Of a DNA stretch of 46,765 bases, positions 11,091 through 21,694 are shown piece after piece. This DNA is from Gamarada debralockiae. Its lineage: Eukaryota > Ascomycota > Leotiomycetes > Helotiales > Hyphodiscaceae. The stretch spans positions 1-46,765 of the forward strand of contig NXFV01000511.1 of the NCBI GenBank assembly GCA_002803225.1. The letters are read 5' to 3'. The notes beneath the pieces are model-generated. The model had not been told where the DNA came from. It worked only from the letters and a program-made list of their open reading frames with translations, and searched no databases. A program made the translations under genes and the position numbers. How positions within the stretch are numbered: the first letter of the stretch is position 1; each line of letters opens with the position of its first letter.

Positions 11091-12700
11091 TCATGTTCGA
11101 GCAAACAATGCAGCCTGCACTCCATTCCCCGAACTCAAGGTGAGATGTAAACTCTCCTGCCACGGCGTTGGGTCTCTGCTTTCAATCCTCTCAAACTCTT
11201 GCACCAATCTCACAATCGTGTATCCCGCCTCAGTCAAAGCAAATTGCTGCCCCACACAAATCCGGGGTCCGCCGTTGAAGGGTAGATATCCCCAGCCTAC
11301 TCGCAAATTCTCCCAGCGCTCAGGCTTGTACTCATCTGCATCTTCTCCATAGAGATCCTTGCGATGATGCATGGAATACGTGGAATACACAACAGTTCCA
11401 CCTTTGGGAATGAAGACCGGTGATTTGCCATCTGGACCCCCTCCGACTGGGATGGTGGTGTTCTTATTGGCGAATCGTGCGTTGCCTGGAACCGATGGGT
11501 ACAGACGAAGGGCTAGGAGGAACGGTTAGTGGGAACATTCAAGAGGAAGATTTGAGCTTAGGCTTACATTCATTCAGAACAAACTTCAAATACTTCATAT
11601 TTCGCAACGTCTCATAGTCCGGTCTCTTCCCTTCCAGCAGATCGACCTCGCCCTTGAGCTTTTCCCAAACATCCGGGCGATGGGCCAGAACGTAAAACGT
11701 GTTGCTGAGCAAACCAGCAGTTGTATCCCTGCCAGCAAGCAGGATATTCAACAACTCGGCACGGATTTGCATAGGGTCATCCGTGGCCAGAGCCAATTCA
11801 TTGGCGAAGATGTACTTGCCCTTCTCCTTCTCATCATTCAACTTCTCACCAGCCCGATGTGCCCGTCGGAACTCAAGCGCCCTGGCAACGAATTTGTCGA
11901 CGAAGTTGTGCACCCTTGTACAAGCAATATCAAATTCCTTGTTGCGATACATCCAGAGAAAAGGCCCCAGTCTCACTCGATGCGTCAATTCCGTTTGAAC
12001 GTAGTCGAAAGCTTTACCGAAGAGCTGCTGCTCGGATCCAGCTGGGCTACGGAGAACGTCTACGGATTCTCCAAAGAGGAATTCAGTCGCGCTGTCAAGC
12101 GTGAGCTGGAAGAACAGCGGCTGCAGGTCGACCGGGGACCCATCGCGGGGAAGCTTGGCTATTAAATGCTGAATGTGTGTCTCGAAGGTATCGAGATCAG
12201 CTACTTGGCCTCTGGTGAAGCTGGGACGGACCAGAGCCTATCTAACATTAGCATGCAGTCTTCCATTCGAAGGTGGGAAATCTTACACGTGAGTGTTCCC
12301 AAAGCGCTCCATCACTGGTGAAAATACCCTGCCCTAACAACGCTCCCATGGCGGTAAATCTCCGTCCAATCCCAAAGTCCTTGAAGTTGGTGGCGAGGAT
12401 AGCCTTTACATTCTCTGGCTCCCTCGTGATAATGAGCTTACGCCCCATCGTGACGACGGAATATGTGTCGCCCACTTCCTCGAAATGCCGTAGTCCGTCG
12501 GGGAGGATCTTCTTGGCTTTGAACATTGCGACCTGGTGCTTGAAATTCCCATACCCGAGGATGCGCTCAGATTGCGGCATTTGAGGAGCCTCTTGGCAGC
12601 CATGCGCTCTGGAGAATCGATAATTTTGGATGAATGTGAAGAGTTTTCTGAGGAAGAGAAGGGCAAATGCGCCCAATGCCACGAAAATCGGCATCGACAT
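11091..12700 (-). CDS. Cytochrome P450, CYP52-type
   Basis: Three exons (12700-12287, 12237-11568, 11512-11091) give 501 residues, the normal size of a microsomal P450. The N-terminus has one membrane-anchor helix (residues about 4-26). Visible motifs are the I-helix AGRDTT (306-311), the K-helix ESLR (361-364), PERW (425-428) and the heme loop [10 protein letters not shown] with the ligand Cys at 447. All key residues are intact. The early block AHGCQEAP and the sequence ILGYGNF point to the CYP52 clan, whose members hydroxylate the terminal carbon of alkanes and fatty acids in the ER membrane. Substrate is not certain, since filamentous fungi carry several CYP52-like subfamilies. The next gene upstream on the same strand is the cysteine-rich precursor, about 770 bp away, so each has its own promoter. 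Confidence 0.85.
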
Positions 12701-13473
12701 GATGAAAGAGCGATCGATAAATTCAAAGGTTGATGCGGTAGGGTCACCTGACAGCTTGTCCGTTCGGGCGCACAGCTAAGAATGGAGATGAATAATAATG
12801 AGGAGAGAATGGATAGATATATACACCTTCAAAGGCAATATGGGGAAGGAGAGAAAGAAAGATGACTGCTGACGGGAGATTGGAAACCTCGGTGCTACCG
12901 TTTCGCTTTCGCATTCTTCATGTGGATTGCGTCGCCACCTGCGAAACGGAGGCCGACTTTCCGATTCGGAGTAGCCTATCGGGCTTGTCTTCGAGATGAG
13001 ACAAAGCCCGACCCAGGAAGCGAGAGCGAATCGGCTGAACTGTTGGGCCGATCACGTTACCAATCACGTGAGTTACGCGCTCGCCACCACTCCTTTTTCA
13101 ACAGTGCTTCGCTCATTAGTCTCACTAATTTGCCGAAATCATCTTCTGGAAATCCGATTTTAGAACACACATTCTTAAGATGGCATGTACGAGGAGAAAG
13201 GGAAGAGCAAAGTGAGTGTGGCCAAGATAAGTTCCGAGTAGTCGAGACCTTGACAAAGAACTTCCAGTCCTTGCCTTCCTTTATTTGGCGTTTATACTGC
13301 TCACCGGCTCTGCTCGCTGATCTGCCACTGCCATCGTAAGTCTGAAAAGTGATTCCGATTTCCACATCTAATCAAGATGCTTGTTGTTTCCTCCTAAGAA
13401 CCGAATATCTTCCTTTCATCTTGCATACTCTGAACCGAATCTGGTTCCCAAAAACCAAGTTGAAGCTCATCAA
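12701..13473. promoter_or_regulatory. Intergenic region containing the P450 promoter
   Basis: These 770 bp hold the upstream region of the P450 gene and the 3' region of the cysteine-rich precursor. Open frames here (for example 13057-13365 minus) show no family resemblance. No single promoter element stands out. Confidence 0.35.
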
Positions 13474-13839
13474 CTACACCTTCTTGTAGCAATCCGTCTC
13501 ATCACCCGAAGAACAGCAGACTTCTCCACCAAAAACAATGCACTGTCTTGTCTCCAAAGTTCGCTTAGACTTCTCGGGATAGCAATCCGTCTCATCCCCA
13601 GAGGAGCAGCAGACTTCCCCATCAAACACAATACATTGTCGGGACTCCAAAACGGCATTGCGCTTGAGTTTCTTGTCGGGGTAACAATCCATCTCGTCTC
13701 CGGAGGAACAGCAAACTTCACCGTCGAAGACAGTGCATTGTCTGGCCTGCAAGGTGGCTTTGGTGGAAGGTGCGGCGAAGACGATGTCACTGCTGGCGAG
13801 GAGAGCGAGGAGGCTCAGGGAGAGGCTTTTCAAGTGCAT
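13474..13839 (-). CDS. Secreted precursor with three tandem cysteine-rich peptide units
   Basis: This 121-residue protein starts with a clear signal peptide (hydrophobic residues 5-15, cleavage likely after VFA at residue 22). The rest is three near-identical units at residues 33-60, 67-93 and 98-121. Each begins RQC and contains C-x7-CC-x7-C with the shared core GEVCCSSGDE. Units 1 and 2 end in LKR and SKR, which are Kex2 (kexin) sites of the secretory pathway, followed by a 4-6 residue linker and a single Arg before QC. The last unit ends KKV. The layout is that of fungal Kex2-processed repeat proteins, which release several copies of a peptide; known outcomes include pheromones, cyclic RiPPs, effectors and structural peptides. 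Four cysteines per unit suggest two disulfides per mature peptide. No UstY-type maturation enzyme is visible in the window. Function is unknown. Confidence 0.8.
   Translation of the reverse strand: MHLKSLSLSLLALLASSDIVFAAPSTKATLQARQCTVFDGEVCCSSGDEMDCYPDKKLKRNAVLESRQCIVFDGEVCCSSGDETDCYPEKSKRTLETRQCIVFGGEVCCSSGDETDCYKKV
13477..13743 (-). repeat. Three-copy in-gene tandem repeat (84, 81 and 72 bp units)
   Basis: The units are 13743-13660, 13641-13561 and 13548-13477, separated by 12-18 bp linkers. The encoded cores differ at only a few positions (T/I after the first Cys, D/G, M/T, P-D/P-E), indicating recent duplication or homogenisation. Confidence 0.8.
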
Positions 13840-13983
13840 GATGACTTAGTTCAGTCGTTAGGAGATGGTCAGGAAGCTTGGGAATGGAGACTAACCAATT
13901 TTTAGAGTTTTGACTTGATCAAATATCGTGATGGAAAGTGGATGAGGTTGACGAGGGTAGAGAATCGTGTATCCAGTGCAGCA

Positions 13984-13991
13984 TACTTATA
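13984..13991 (-). promoter_or_regulatory. TATA-like element upstream of the cysteine-rich precursor
   Basis: On the minus strand TATAAGTA occurs about 145 nt upstream of the precursor's ATG, a plausible core-promoter position for a strongly expressed secreted protein. No expression data support it. Confidence 0.3.
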
Positions 13992-13999
13992 CCTCTACT

Positions 14000-15159
14000 G
14001 CCAAACCTTCTAGCTTGGTCCGATGCCAACGAATCGGGATATCTGAAATCAGATTGCTAGGGTTTGAAGGGATTCGGCGGCCTCATTTGCCTTGAGCGAC
14101 ACTCTTCACATTGATTGATTCGTGGAATCCAGCGCAATTGCTGAATCCCTCCAAACTTCGCGAGATGGGGTCGGATTATCCTTCTAGTTCTTCATCCTCA
14201 TGACTTCGCAGCAGAAGTGGATCAGCTTGATCTTCTGGTATATGGTACTTTTCAAGTAATAAAAGCTCCTCGCTTTGGACTCCTCGATCGAATCTGCATT
14301 GCAGAAGTGGCGAAGACCCAATGCGGACAGGAAATTCCCACCGCTCATGAAAAGGGAACCCTGAACAGGAATTAGATTTTCCGGGGATGGATGACAGTGT
14401 ACACCTGTTACGAAGTCATTTTATTGGGTGCAGTTTGGCTGCAGTGGTTAAATATGTAGAAGCGTGGCACAGTTGCAGGGGTATGATGCTTCATGAGATG
14501 TAAGAAAACATTTCAACTCCCGTCAAGAGCGAAAACGAGAGATTCAAAGATCAAGTACCTGCGCTGAGTGGCCCAAATTGCTGCAGACAATGCACCTCGT
14601 AGGATATTTACTCGTCCATAAGGATCTGAGTAAATTTCCCACCTGTCAAATTGTGCAACCAAGTCACTTTGCCTTGGCTGTCTCTCAAAGTAACTGTACT
14701 TCTCGCAAGTTCTGATTCGCGAGTTCGTATTAGGTACCAGACCATTGGCTGCATCTGAAAAAGCTCTCGGATGGAATGGAAAGCTTCGACCTCCCCGCAA
14801 GAAGCTTGAAGAGACGATGCTCACACGTTTGCCGATTCTGTATTAAAATTACCACCAATCCGTGGAACTAGCTATCATCAACTTAGATATGCTCTGAGAC
14901 ACTCTCTAATTCTCATTGCGAAGGGAGAGGCCAGCCAATTTGTTGTCACTACCGCACTTTGACTACTTTACATGACTCTCTGCGAACTTTGTTTCGACAC
15001 ACGATAATCTCCAAACGTCTCAAAGATCAAGACTCAGAGGAACGATCAACTTGAATTCAAACCAAAAGACCACAAGAGGTTGGCAACTTCACTCCAGCAC
15101 TCGATAAAGATTGAAGGATCCGGCGAGGATAAAAGAATCCCGGTAAAAATGATTTCTCC
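14000..15159. other. Intergenic stretch, no gene recognised
   Basis: No credible coding frame. A 103-codon minus-strand frame at 14513-14824 lacks any motif. The stretch ends at the target duplication of the MITE. Confidence 0.4.
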
Positions 15160-15315
15160 CAGTGTGTCAAAGGATTACTCAGACTACTCTGAGTTACTCA
15201 AGACTCTACCCAAGAGTATTGAGTAGAGTATGAGTAACGCCCAAAATGGTTGAGTAGAGTAGAGTAATGGCCATTACTCTACTCTACTCTACTCATTTGA
15301 TACACTGATTTCTCC
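15152..15315. mobile_element. hAT-type MITE with 8-bp target-site duplication
   Basis: A 148-bp element (15160-15307) is bounded by the inverted ends CAGTGTGTCAAA and TTTGATACACTG, which match at 11 of 12 positions, and is flanked on both sides by the direct repeat ATTTCTCC (15152-15159 and 15308-15315). An 8-bp duplication and CAGTG-type ends are diagnostic of the hAT superfamily. The interior encodes nothing and consists of ACTCT/GAGTA-rich sequence, with a long palindrome around AGAGTAATGGCCATTACTCT (about 15260-15279) extended on both sides by GAGTA repeats. It must depend on a transposase from elsewhere. The perfect duplication suggests a fairly recent insertion. Confidence 0.9.
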
Positions 15316-16362
15316 TCACTGAGAACCTTTCAGAGGGGAAATGGATATCGGTAGATGCTGATTAATACCAAGCTCAAGGACAACCCAGGGCATGAGAGAC
15401 TTTCTGACGACCATTCACTTAAGGTTCATTCCCGTGTATGGAGGATAGTAGACAAGGGCAAGTACTTCCTAGTCACGTTTCTGCTCAATTACAGTAATAC
15501 TTCAACTGATCTACTACCTAGAGCAACTCTAACTGCTCCAATTTGCTATTTTGCGATATCTTGAAGCAACTTGGGATCTGCGGGCGTTTCGTTTAAGATC
15601 TCTCTCTCAAATTAACAGGCATAAATGGATGAAATGCGCTCAAATACACTAACAGCGACGATTTCCGGATTCCTTAGCTGAAATAACAGCGCGAAGATTT
15701 CCGTCGGAGATTCCGAGACTTTCGAATTGAAGATGAAGGGCCCGTACCGATTTCATACCACCTCCTGCTTCTGAGAAATGATACTTGAATGACGATGAGT
15801 CGATGGCCTCGTTGAAAGAGCTTGTTTCGGAGACCGGGCTTGTTGGTTGGAATTGCCTAATCTGGCAGAGCCTATAATGGCTTCTTCTGTAGCTTTAGAT
15901 AGCTCTTCCCGTCCTTTGAATTCTAGCTCCTTAGATATCAGCTAGCTCTAAAAATGCCACTATATTTCGCCCCCACACAGCTCAACTGACAGGCTTGTGA
16001 TGGACCAACGCTTTGCCTTTAAGTCCGCGTTTCTCCATCTTGTTGCCATGGATGGTGTCTTTCTCGGACTTTAATGCTCGAATATGGTAAAGCAACGTTG
16101 GTTGTCAGCCCCACTTTATCCCGAACTCGGGGTTAGCGCGCAGTAAATACGAGCTGAGGTTAGCGTAAATGCTCGTTTGACCGATCCCGAGCGTTCATGA
16201 CCAATCGTCTTCTCACGAATTTTGGCGACTGCGGGCCTCGCATTCGCTTATATTGGAGTGCAGGAACGTCTCAGTTAGACTCTTGTATTTAACACCACAG
16301 TCGTATTATGTTGTATCTTTCCCCCAACCCCTGAAGCTCTCAAAAAAGCTATTGAAGACACC
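15316..16362. other. Intergenic stretch upstream of the zinc-cluster regulator
   Basis: No convincing gene. It contains at 15843-15862 a 20-bp sequence identical to one at 10134-10153 (TTGGTTGGAATTGCCTAATC), with weaker similarity for another 15 bp on the right. Confidence 0.4.
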
Positions 16363-17734
16363 ATGGACGCAGAACGAAAACGCAAAGCCCACAAGAAGTC
16401 AAGGCGTGGTTGTCGCAACTGCAAGCTTCGTAGAGTCAAAGTGAGCCTCCCGCAAAACTCACCCTTTCCTCCTCAAAGTGCTGACAAAATCCGTCTAGTG
16501 CGATGAAGTCCGGCCAAGGTGCATAAAATGCACAGATTACGGGGTCTCCTGCAACTATGGCGACTCAAAAGCTCCGGACCTGCAGATATCCTTCCAAGGA
16601 TTCGCAGCACCAGTCCTTGATATGATGAAAGTCCCGAAAGCGCCACTTTCTCCAGCTCCTATAGTAATGGATAATTTCCAGCCCTCCACGCTCCACCTTG
16701 ATCGGCAAATGCTAGACAGGCTTAGCAGATTCCAAATGAGAACCGTCCTCTCGATTGGGCATCAAAAGATGGCCAGGCTATATCAGAGGGAATCAATTAA
16801 ACTCGCTTGTCAAGCTCCGTACCTCATGCACATTATTCAAACGATAACGGCTATCCATGATCGCTACTTATCTGGTGCCCCCATCTCGAAAACCTCCGTC
16901 GCCGACATTTGTTACCACTGGTCTCAAGGTGTATCTTTGTTCAATCGAAAGCTGTCTTCCCCAATTCAGGACCACGATCGGGACCCTCTTTGGTCCGCCG
17001 CTGCACTATCTGGGATGATTGCATTTGCATCGATCGAGGCAACGAGACCGGAGGGTGCGTGGCCACTCAAGCCTCCAGAGGACTCCGACCTAGACTGGCT
17101 TCGAATGAGCGAGGGGAAGGTGGCGGTCTGGAAACTAACGAACCCTATGCGACACGACAGCATATTTCATTGTTTTCTCAAAGAATATTTCCTTGATAAG
17201 GGACAGTACGATGTTATCTCCATTAAAGGGATCGGTGCCGGCATTGGAGGACCTCTGATCGGACCTGGGATAGAACAACTTCCATGGCAATTCATCCGTC
17301 TCTACGGCCTTGACAATACACACGATCCTAACCCATACTATGGCACACTGCATACACTTGGCCAGTTGCTGCCAATCGAGTGCAGCCAGACCACTCTTAA
17401 CAAGTTCCTTGGGTTCTTGAGCCATTGTGATTCGGACTACAAAAGTCTGCTGGAGGTTAAGGACCATCGTGCGCTCTTGCTCCTGGCGTATTGGTACGCC
17501 AAAGTGTGCAATACTTCTGTGTGGTGGATGGATCGACGGGCGACGGTGGAGTGCCAAGCAATCTGCTTATACTTAGAGAGATATTCGCCCGACATGGTGA
17601 TACATGAGTTGTTGGAATTCCCGAGAAAGAAATGTGGGCTGGCAGACCTCGTCTGGGACTCGCTAGAAGGATCACCTGTCGGTGAAATGGTTAGCAAGGG
17701 AAGCCTCGAAGGCATAGAGGGACATAGGATATAA
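16363..17734 (+). CDS. Zn(II)2Cys6 transcription factor (Upc2-like class)
   Basis: Two exons (16363-16440 and 16499-17734), joined across a 58-nt intron (gtgagc...tctag), give 437 residues. The intron splits the zinc cluster. The joined DNA-binding domain has the six cysteines at 17, 20, 27, 34, 37 and 44 (C-x2-C-x6-C-x6-C-x2-C-x6-C), preceded by a basic stretch RKRKAHKKSRRG. The HKKSRRGCRNCKLRRVKCDE type of cluster is shared with many Upc2/Ecm22-like fungal regulators. The remaining part is a helical fungal regulatory domain without a recognisable ligand motif. Sterol control should not be assumed; in filamentous fungi this class has many roles, including control of nearby metabolite genes. 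The neighbours that it might control are the P450 and the methyltransferase. Confidence 0.85.
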
Positions 17735-18642
17735 AGTGACCTCGGTAACCTCCGAAGGTATCGGAAAACGCCGATACTAGCTTGTATGAAGCCAGTAGCC
17801 AGTAGCTAGGAATGGAGTATAAGTAAGGGTTGCCGACCTTACTCGGAGGAAGGCAAGCTTGAGTTTATCATTCACAAGTGTACAAGTACTACAGAACCTC
17901 TTTTCAACCACTGCGAATACAACTACTATTATCTCTTCAACCCCATTGCTACTTCTCTGATATACTGTAATCCCTCCTGTTGTCCTCCAGCTACTGTTGG
18001 CTGTTACAAGAGGCCTCGTTAAGGTGTTGCGCTATAAGACAGGGAGTCTACTCTCTTAGGAGGTCTTTAGAGACCGTATTGGCCTTTGCCTTTGCATTAG
18101 TGTGCTTCGGTTTGCTTGTAGAGGGGGTTAGAGGGCAGCTAATACCATTTCTGATGGTACTGGGGTGCGAGTGGGTCTTTTCGTATGGATCTCCTCATCT
18201 ATACCTACACTGGCCTAGTGGTTTAAGGCGCGAGCACCTTGTATACTACTGATGATTTATCTGCAAAAAGTATATTAATTAGACGTGTGGTTGTGGAGAT
18301 ATAAGTGTTAATAATATTTATTAAAAAGTGGTGATTGAGTTGTAACGGTCGTGATCCGAGAGTAGTGTTTCGATTGGTTGATGGCCCGATTGGTTGATGG
18401 AAGCACGGACTTAGTTGTGCTGTGTTGGGGTTGTTAATGGGCCAAATTACGACTTCATCCAAGCATCCTTGTATTCTAGGACTGTTATACTTAGTCTGAG
18501 GGAAGGGATAAATGTGAGCATAACGACGAAAAACCTCATTCATCATGTAGAAGTTCAGTTCAAGCACACATTACAAACATTCTTGGCATGATCTCCCGTA
18601 ATTTTCTCCCCTTGGATACGCGGACACCATATCAACACAACG
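17735..18642. repeat. Transposon-derived spacer, possible LTR pieces
   Basis: The block at about 17738-17990 has the look of a degenerate LTR (TGACCTCGGTAACCTCCG start, a TATAAG at about 17818, a CT-rich end), and another begins TGTAACGGTCGTGATCC near 18340. A direct 15-bp duplication, CGATTGGTTGATGG-like, lies at 18369-18402. No retrotransposon protein domain was recognised, so this is suggestive only. Confidence 0.25.
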
Positions 18643-19534
18643 ATGGATCAAGCGGGTCAGAAGCCGGGTTTCCCGGCCCCTCAAGCCATCCACCATGAGT
18701 TGCGCACCGCCGAGAACAGCGCTGCCTATCTCCTGGCCAAACTTCTGTCTTTGACAGAGAGCAAACCCCATCTGAAGCTGTTGGACGTTGGCGCTGGCTC
18801 GGGCACCATCTCGGTAACCCTCGCACAGGTTATCCCAGAGGGCCAAGTCACCGCTACCGACCTGAACAAGGAGATCTTGCCACGGGCGCGGGCCATCGCG
18901 GAATTGGCAGGCGTCAAGAACATTGAGTTTCAGCAAGCAGAAGCGTACAAGCTACCCTTTGCCGACGGGACTTTCGACGTCACCCACTGCCATCAGGTGC
19001 TTTATCAGATGAAAGCGCCGTGTGATGCGCTGCATGAGATGCTGCGAGTAACGAAGCCAGGAGGCGTAGTCGCTGCCCGTGAGGGCGACTTCGAGACGGA
19101 GTGGGTCTGGCCTGAAATGCCTGGGCTTGTCAAGTTCCATAAGTTCATTGCAGAATCCATTAATGGTGCCGGCGGAAGCTCAACCGGAGGCCGGCAGTTG
19201 CTTTCGTGGGCTCTTAAAGCGGGAGTGGGGCGGGGTCAGATCACGGCAAGCTATGGCACTTGGTGTTACAGCACACGAGCTGATAAAAAAGTCTGGGGTA
19301 CGACCCCTTATGCCAGACTCCCAACATGGATGATCATGGGTCTAACAATTGACTACTTTAGCCCAGGCGATGGCAGAACTAGTTCGAGGTGGCCGGATGC
19401 GCAAAGCAGGGCTCGAATCTGGACTGGCTACAGAGAATGACTTGGAGGAAATGGCCAAGGCTTGGGAAGAGTGGGAGGAGAGAGACAATGCGAGTTTTGG
19501 GATGATGCACGGAGAGATCGTCATCCAGAAATAG
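18643..19534 (+). CDS. Class I SAM-dependent methyltransferase (UbiE/Coq5-like)
   Basis: Two exons (18643-19297 and 19362-19534) with a 64-nt intron (branch point TCTAAC, acceptor tttag) give 275 residues. Motif I LLDVGAGSG (residues 46-54) binds S-adenosylmethionine, and the acidic residue in VTATDLN ends the second strand. The later block LPFADGTFDVTHCHQVLYQM and VTKPGG are standard class I motifs. The C-terminal half, with a helical ATENDLEEMAKAWEEW stretch and the end HGEIVIQK, matches a common family of small fungal methyltransferases often found near metabolite genes. It is not the mitochondrial Coq5, having no targeting peptide. The substrate cannot be predicted. The intact splice sites and frame suggest a working gene. 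Confidence 0.85.
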
Positions 19535-20797
19535 CCGCAAGGGCCAGTTCAAATGTTACTGCGAACTCGCCCTCTCAGATAGCTAATGATAACAGAACAG
19601 AAAGAGTATCTCTCTTTCTATTGTCTAAGGGTTTGAATATACACCCAGAGCTAACAGACTGCTGGCTAGTATCGCAAGTGAAGGAAGTAAACCTTTGGAC
19701 TTGGGATCATTTGTAGCTAAATCGGGTTGCTATAGGCATTTGCAGCTAACCTTGAAGAGCTGAGCAGTTTCGGATGTGAGATATTATAAGGCCGATCAAT
19801 GTGAGTTGAAACCGTTGGGGAAACAACAGTGGAAAGGGAGAAAGCAGTTGGAAGGAACAGTATTTATGTCGTCTTAGAAAGTTTAACCATAGACTGCATT
19901 ACCAAACAACCAACATGACTAGGGTGGCTCAGCACAACTAGGGGGGTTAAGCTGAGCTCCTGCAGCACTCCTTCAGGTGCCTGATTAAAGCAGCCTGGGC
20001 TCCTGTCCAAATCCAGAAACGGAATATGCTGATATTCATTTTCGAGAGTGTATAATATATGTATATATATTTGGGCTGAGCACTTTGTTAAGCCATTTAA
20101 ATAGTGGCGAGCGTTTTGGCTGCGTTCTTTCCACACACCAAATGATATTTCGAATCATTGAGAAGAACTAAAAGAAAAGAAATAGAAGGTGAATGAGGAG
20201 GACACGTAAGGGCATAACGTGGACTACAATGACACGTTTACGACTCTGCGTACAGAGAGACGCCGCTCCCGCCTCCCCGACACCACCAGCTCTCACGCAT
20301 CTCTGGCTTCTGGCGCTACTGGTCCCTCTTCTAGCTGCTGTAGGCGCGCAACCACAAGTCCAATTATGTCCTCACCGCCGGCGCCGGCGTAAGACGATGA
20401 ATATCAGGGTCTGCCGGGAGATGGCGTTGCGCCTAGATCGTGCTGGATGGTGCATGAGATCCTCCACATCATTGGGGACAGCAGCGCTCACGTAGCAGTG
20501 GCCAGCTGGGAGGAGGTGCGTCAGAACTGGGAGTAGCATAACAATGGGCACTACCTCTATAAGGTACGAGCTATGTTTAGGTTGCTCTATAACAGTCCCT
20601 CGAGATTGCTCAGCAATTAAACGGTTTCTCAAGCCTCAGGGTTTCCCGCAGAAATAAGAGGCAAACAATTTGCCGACTCTATGTGCCTGGCGGCGAGAAG
20701 CTCCTTCAGCTCAGCGAAGGTTGCTGTTACAGAAAAGATTGACTAGACATCACCATCTTGCTGTTGTTTGTCGACGACGACTTTGCTCTTGGAAATC
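19535..20797. other. Intergenic stretch with decayed coding-like patches
   Basis: No intact gene. Around 20440-20640 the plus strand has short coding-like runs broken by stops just ahead of the NACHT_N pseudogene; their origin is unclear. A TA-rich run lies near 20045-20070. Confidence 0.35.
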
Positions 20798-21551
20798 ATG
20801 TCTCCCGCATCGCTATCATCGTTACTAAATCGTTTCCGCAAGGATAATGGTCCTAAGAACTCTGTGTGGAAGATATCCAAGAAGCAAGAGAACAGGGATC
20901 CACAGAGTGCGATCGTCGCTTGCAGAACTTTACGACCTGCAGAGACGTCTCTGAGCCTGCCCATGCCTTATATATTCCTCCAAGTATTGAGCCTGAGTGT
21001 CATAACCAAGTCCCGAGGTCCACAGCTCAATCTGTATCTTCTCTTTGGCAAGCACCCACCACAGCTTCTATGGTACCTTCTCTTTCTTCCTCAGCAACGC
21101 CTTTGCCTTTGACAGCCCTACTCCGACGACAGCCTCTACTCCGACTATAACCTCTACTACGGCGACAAACACTCCTACGAAAGGTGCCTTTACTTCGTCA
21201 AACCTACTACTAGAACAACTCTGGGACCGAGCGTATGACGACCTTAAATCCGACCAGCCTAAATTAGCAGAAGCATAAGAGAATTTCTTGTCTTATGAAT
21301 TCAATGAGGTCACTTCAAGTTCTACATCCTCACAGTCTCAAGAGAGCGCGATTGCACAGACAAACCTAATAACAAGGCGGTTGCAGATGAACGAGCTTGC
21401 ACAGACTGGATTAAAGAAGACAGAGAAAGAGGCCGGAGTGAAGCAGGAAATAGGGAAAAATATGCAAGGCATCCTATCAGTAAAGGATATGATAAGCTCT
21501 GTAATACAAGCGATTTCACAAGCTGTTCTCCCATGGGTTTGCATCCTTTAG
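20798..21551 (+). pseudogene. NACHT_N (NLR-type) protein, inactivated fragment
   Basis: From the ATG at 20798 the pieces of the N-terminal domain of a fungal NLR (NACHT_N, also called NWD N-terminal domain) appear in three frames. MSPASLSSLLNRFRKDNG starts it. Then come a Ser/Thr-rich linker and, in another frame, LEQLWDRAYDDLKSDQPKL near 21210-21270. After an in-frame TAA at 21276 (consistent with CAA to TAA) the domain resumes with LQMNELAQTGLKKTEKEAG, QEIGKNMQGILSVKDMI and PWVCI. It ends at a TAG at 21549. The NACHT ATPase and sensor repeats that should follow are absent; instead the sequence runs into an LTR-like repeat. These proteins mediate non-self recognition; this one is dead. Confidence 0.75.
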
Positions 21552-21692
21552 CCAAAACCGCCGCCCTATGTTCTTTTCCCACTGCGCCTCCAAGGCGGTG
21601 GAGGCTTGTAGATAGTTGACTTGGACTATAATGTTGACCGAGTCATCGTTAGAGACCTCAATCAATAAAGGCCCAGGCAGGTCAAAGTCCAT
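21540..21692 (-). other. Short open frame opposite the end of the NLR relic
   Basis: Starting at an ATG near 21692, directly beside the TGTTGG end of the repeat, the minus strand encodes about 51 residues (begins MDFDLPGPLLIEVSNDD) before a stop near 21522. It overlaps the last codons of the NLR relic. Its position at an LTR-like edge might mean it is part of an element's internal region, but I recognise no family. Confidence 0.2.
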
Positions 21693-21694
21693 AG

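Noticed and set aside
13057..13365. 102-codon minus-strand frame between the P450 and the peptide precursor
   Set aside because: No motif, and its position in the P450 promoter region makes a gene unlikely.
18205..18260. tRNA-like sequence GGCCTAGTGGTTTAAGGCG
   Set aside because: It resembles the D-arm of a Leu or Ser tRNA, but no acceptor stem, anticodon arm or B-box follows.
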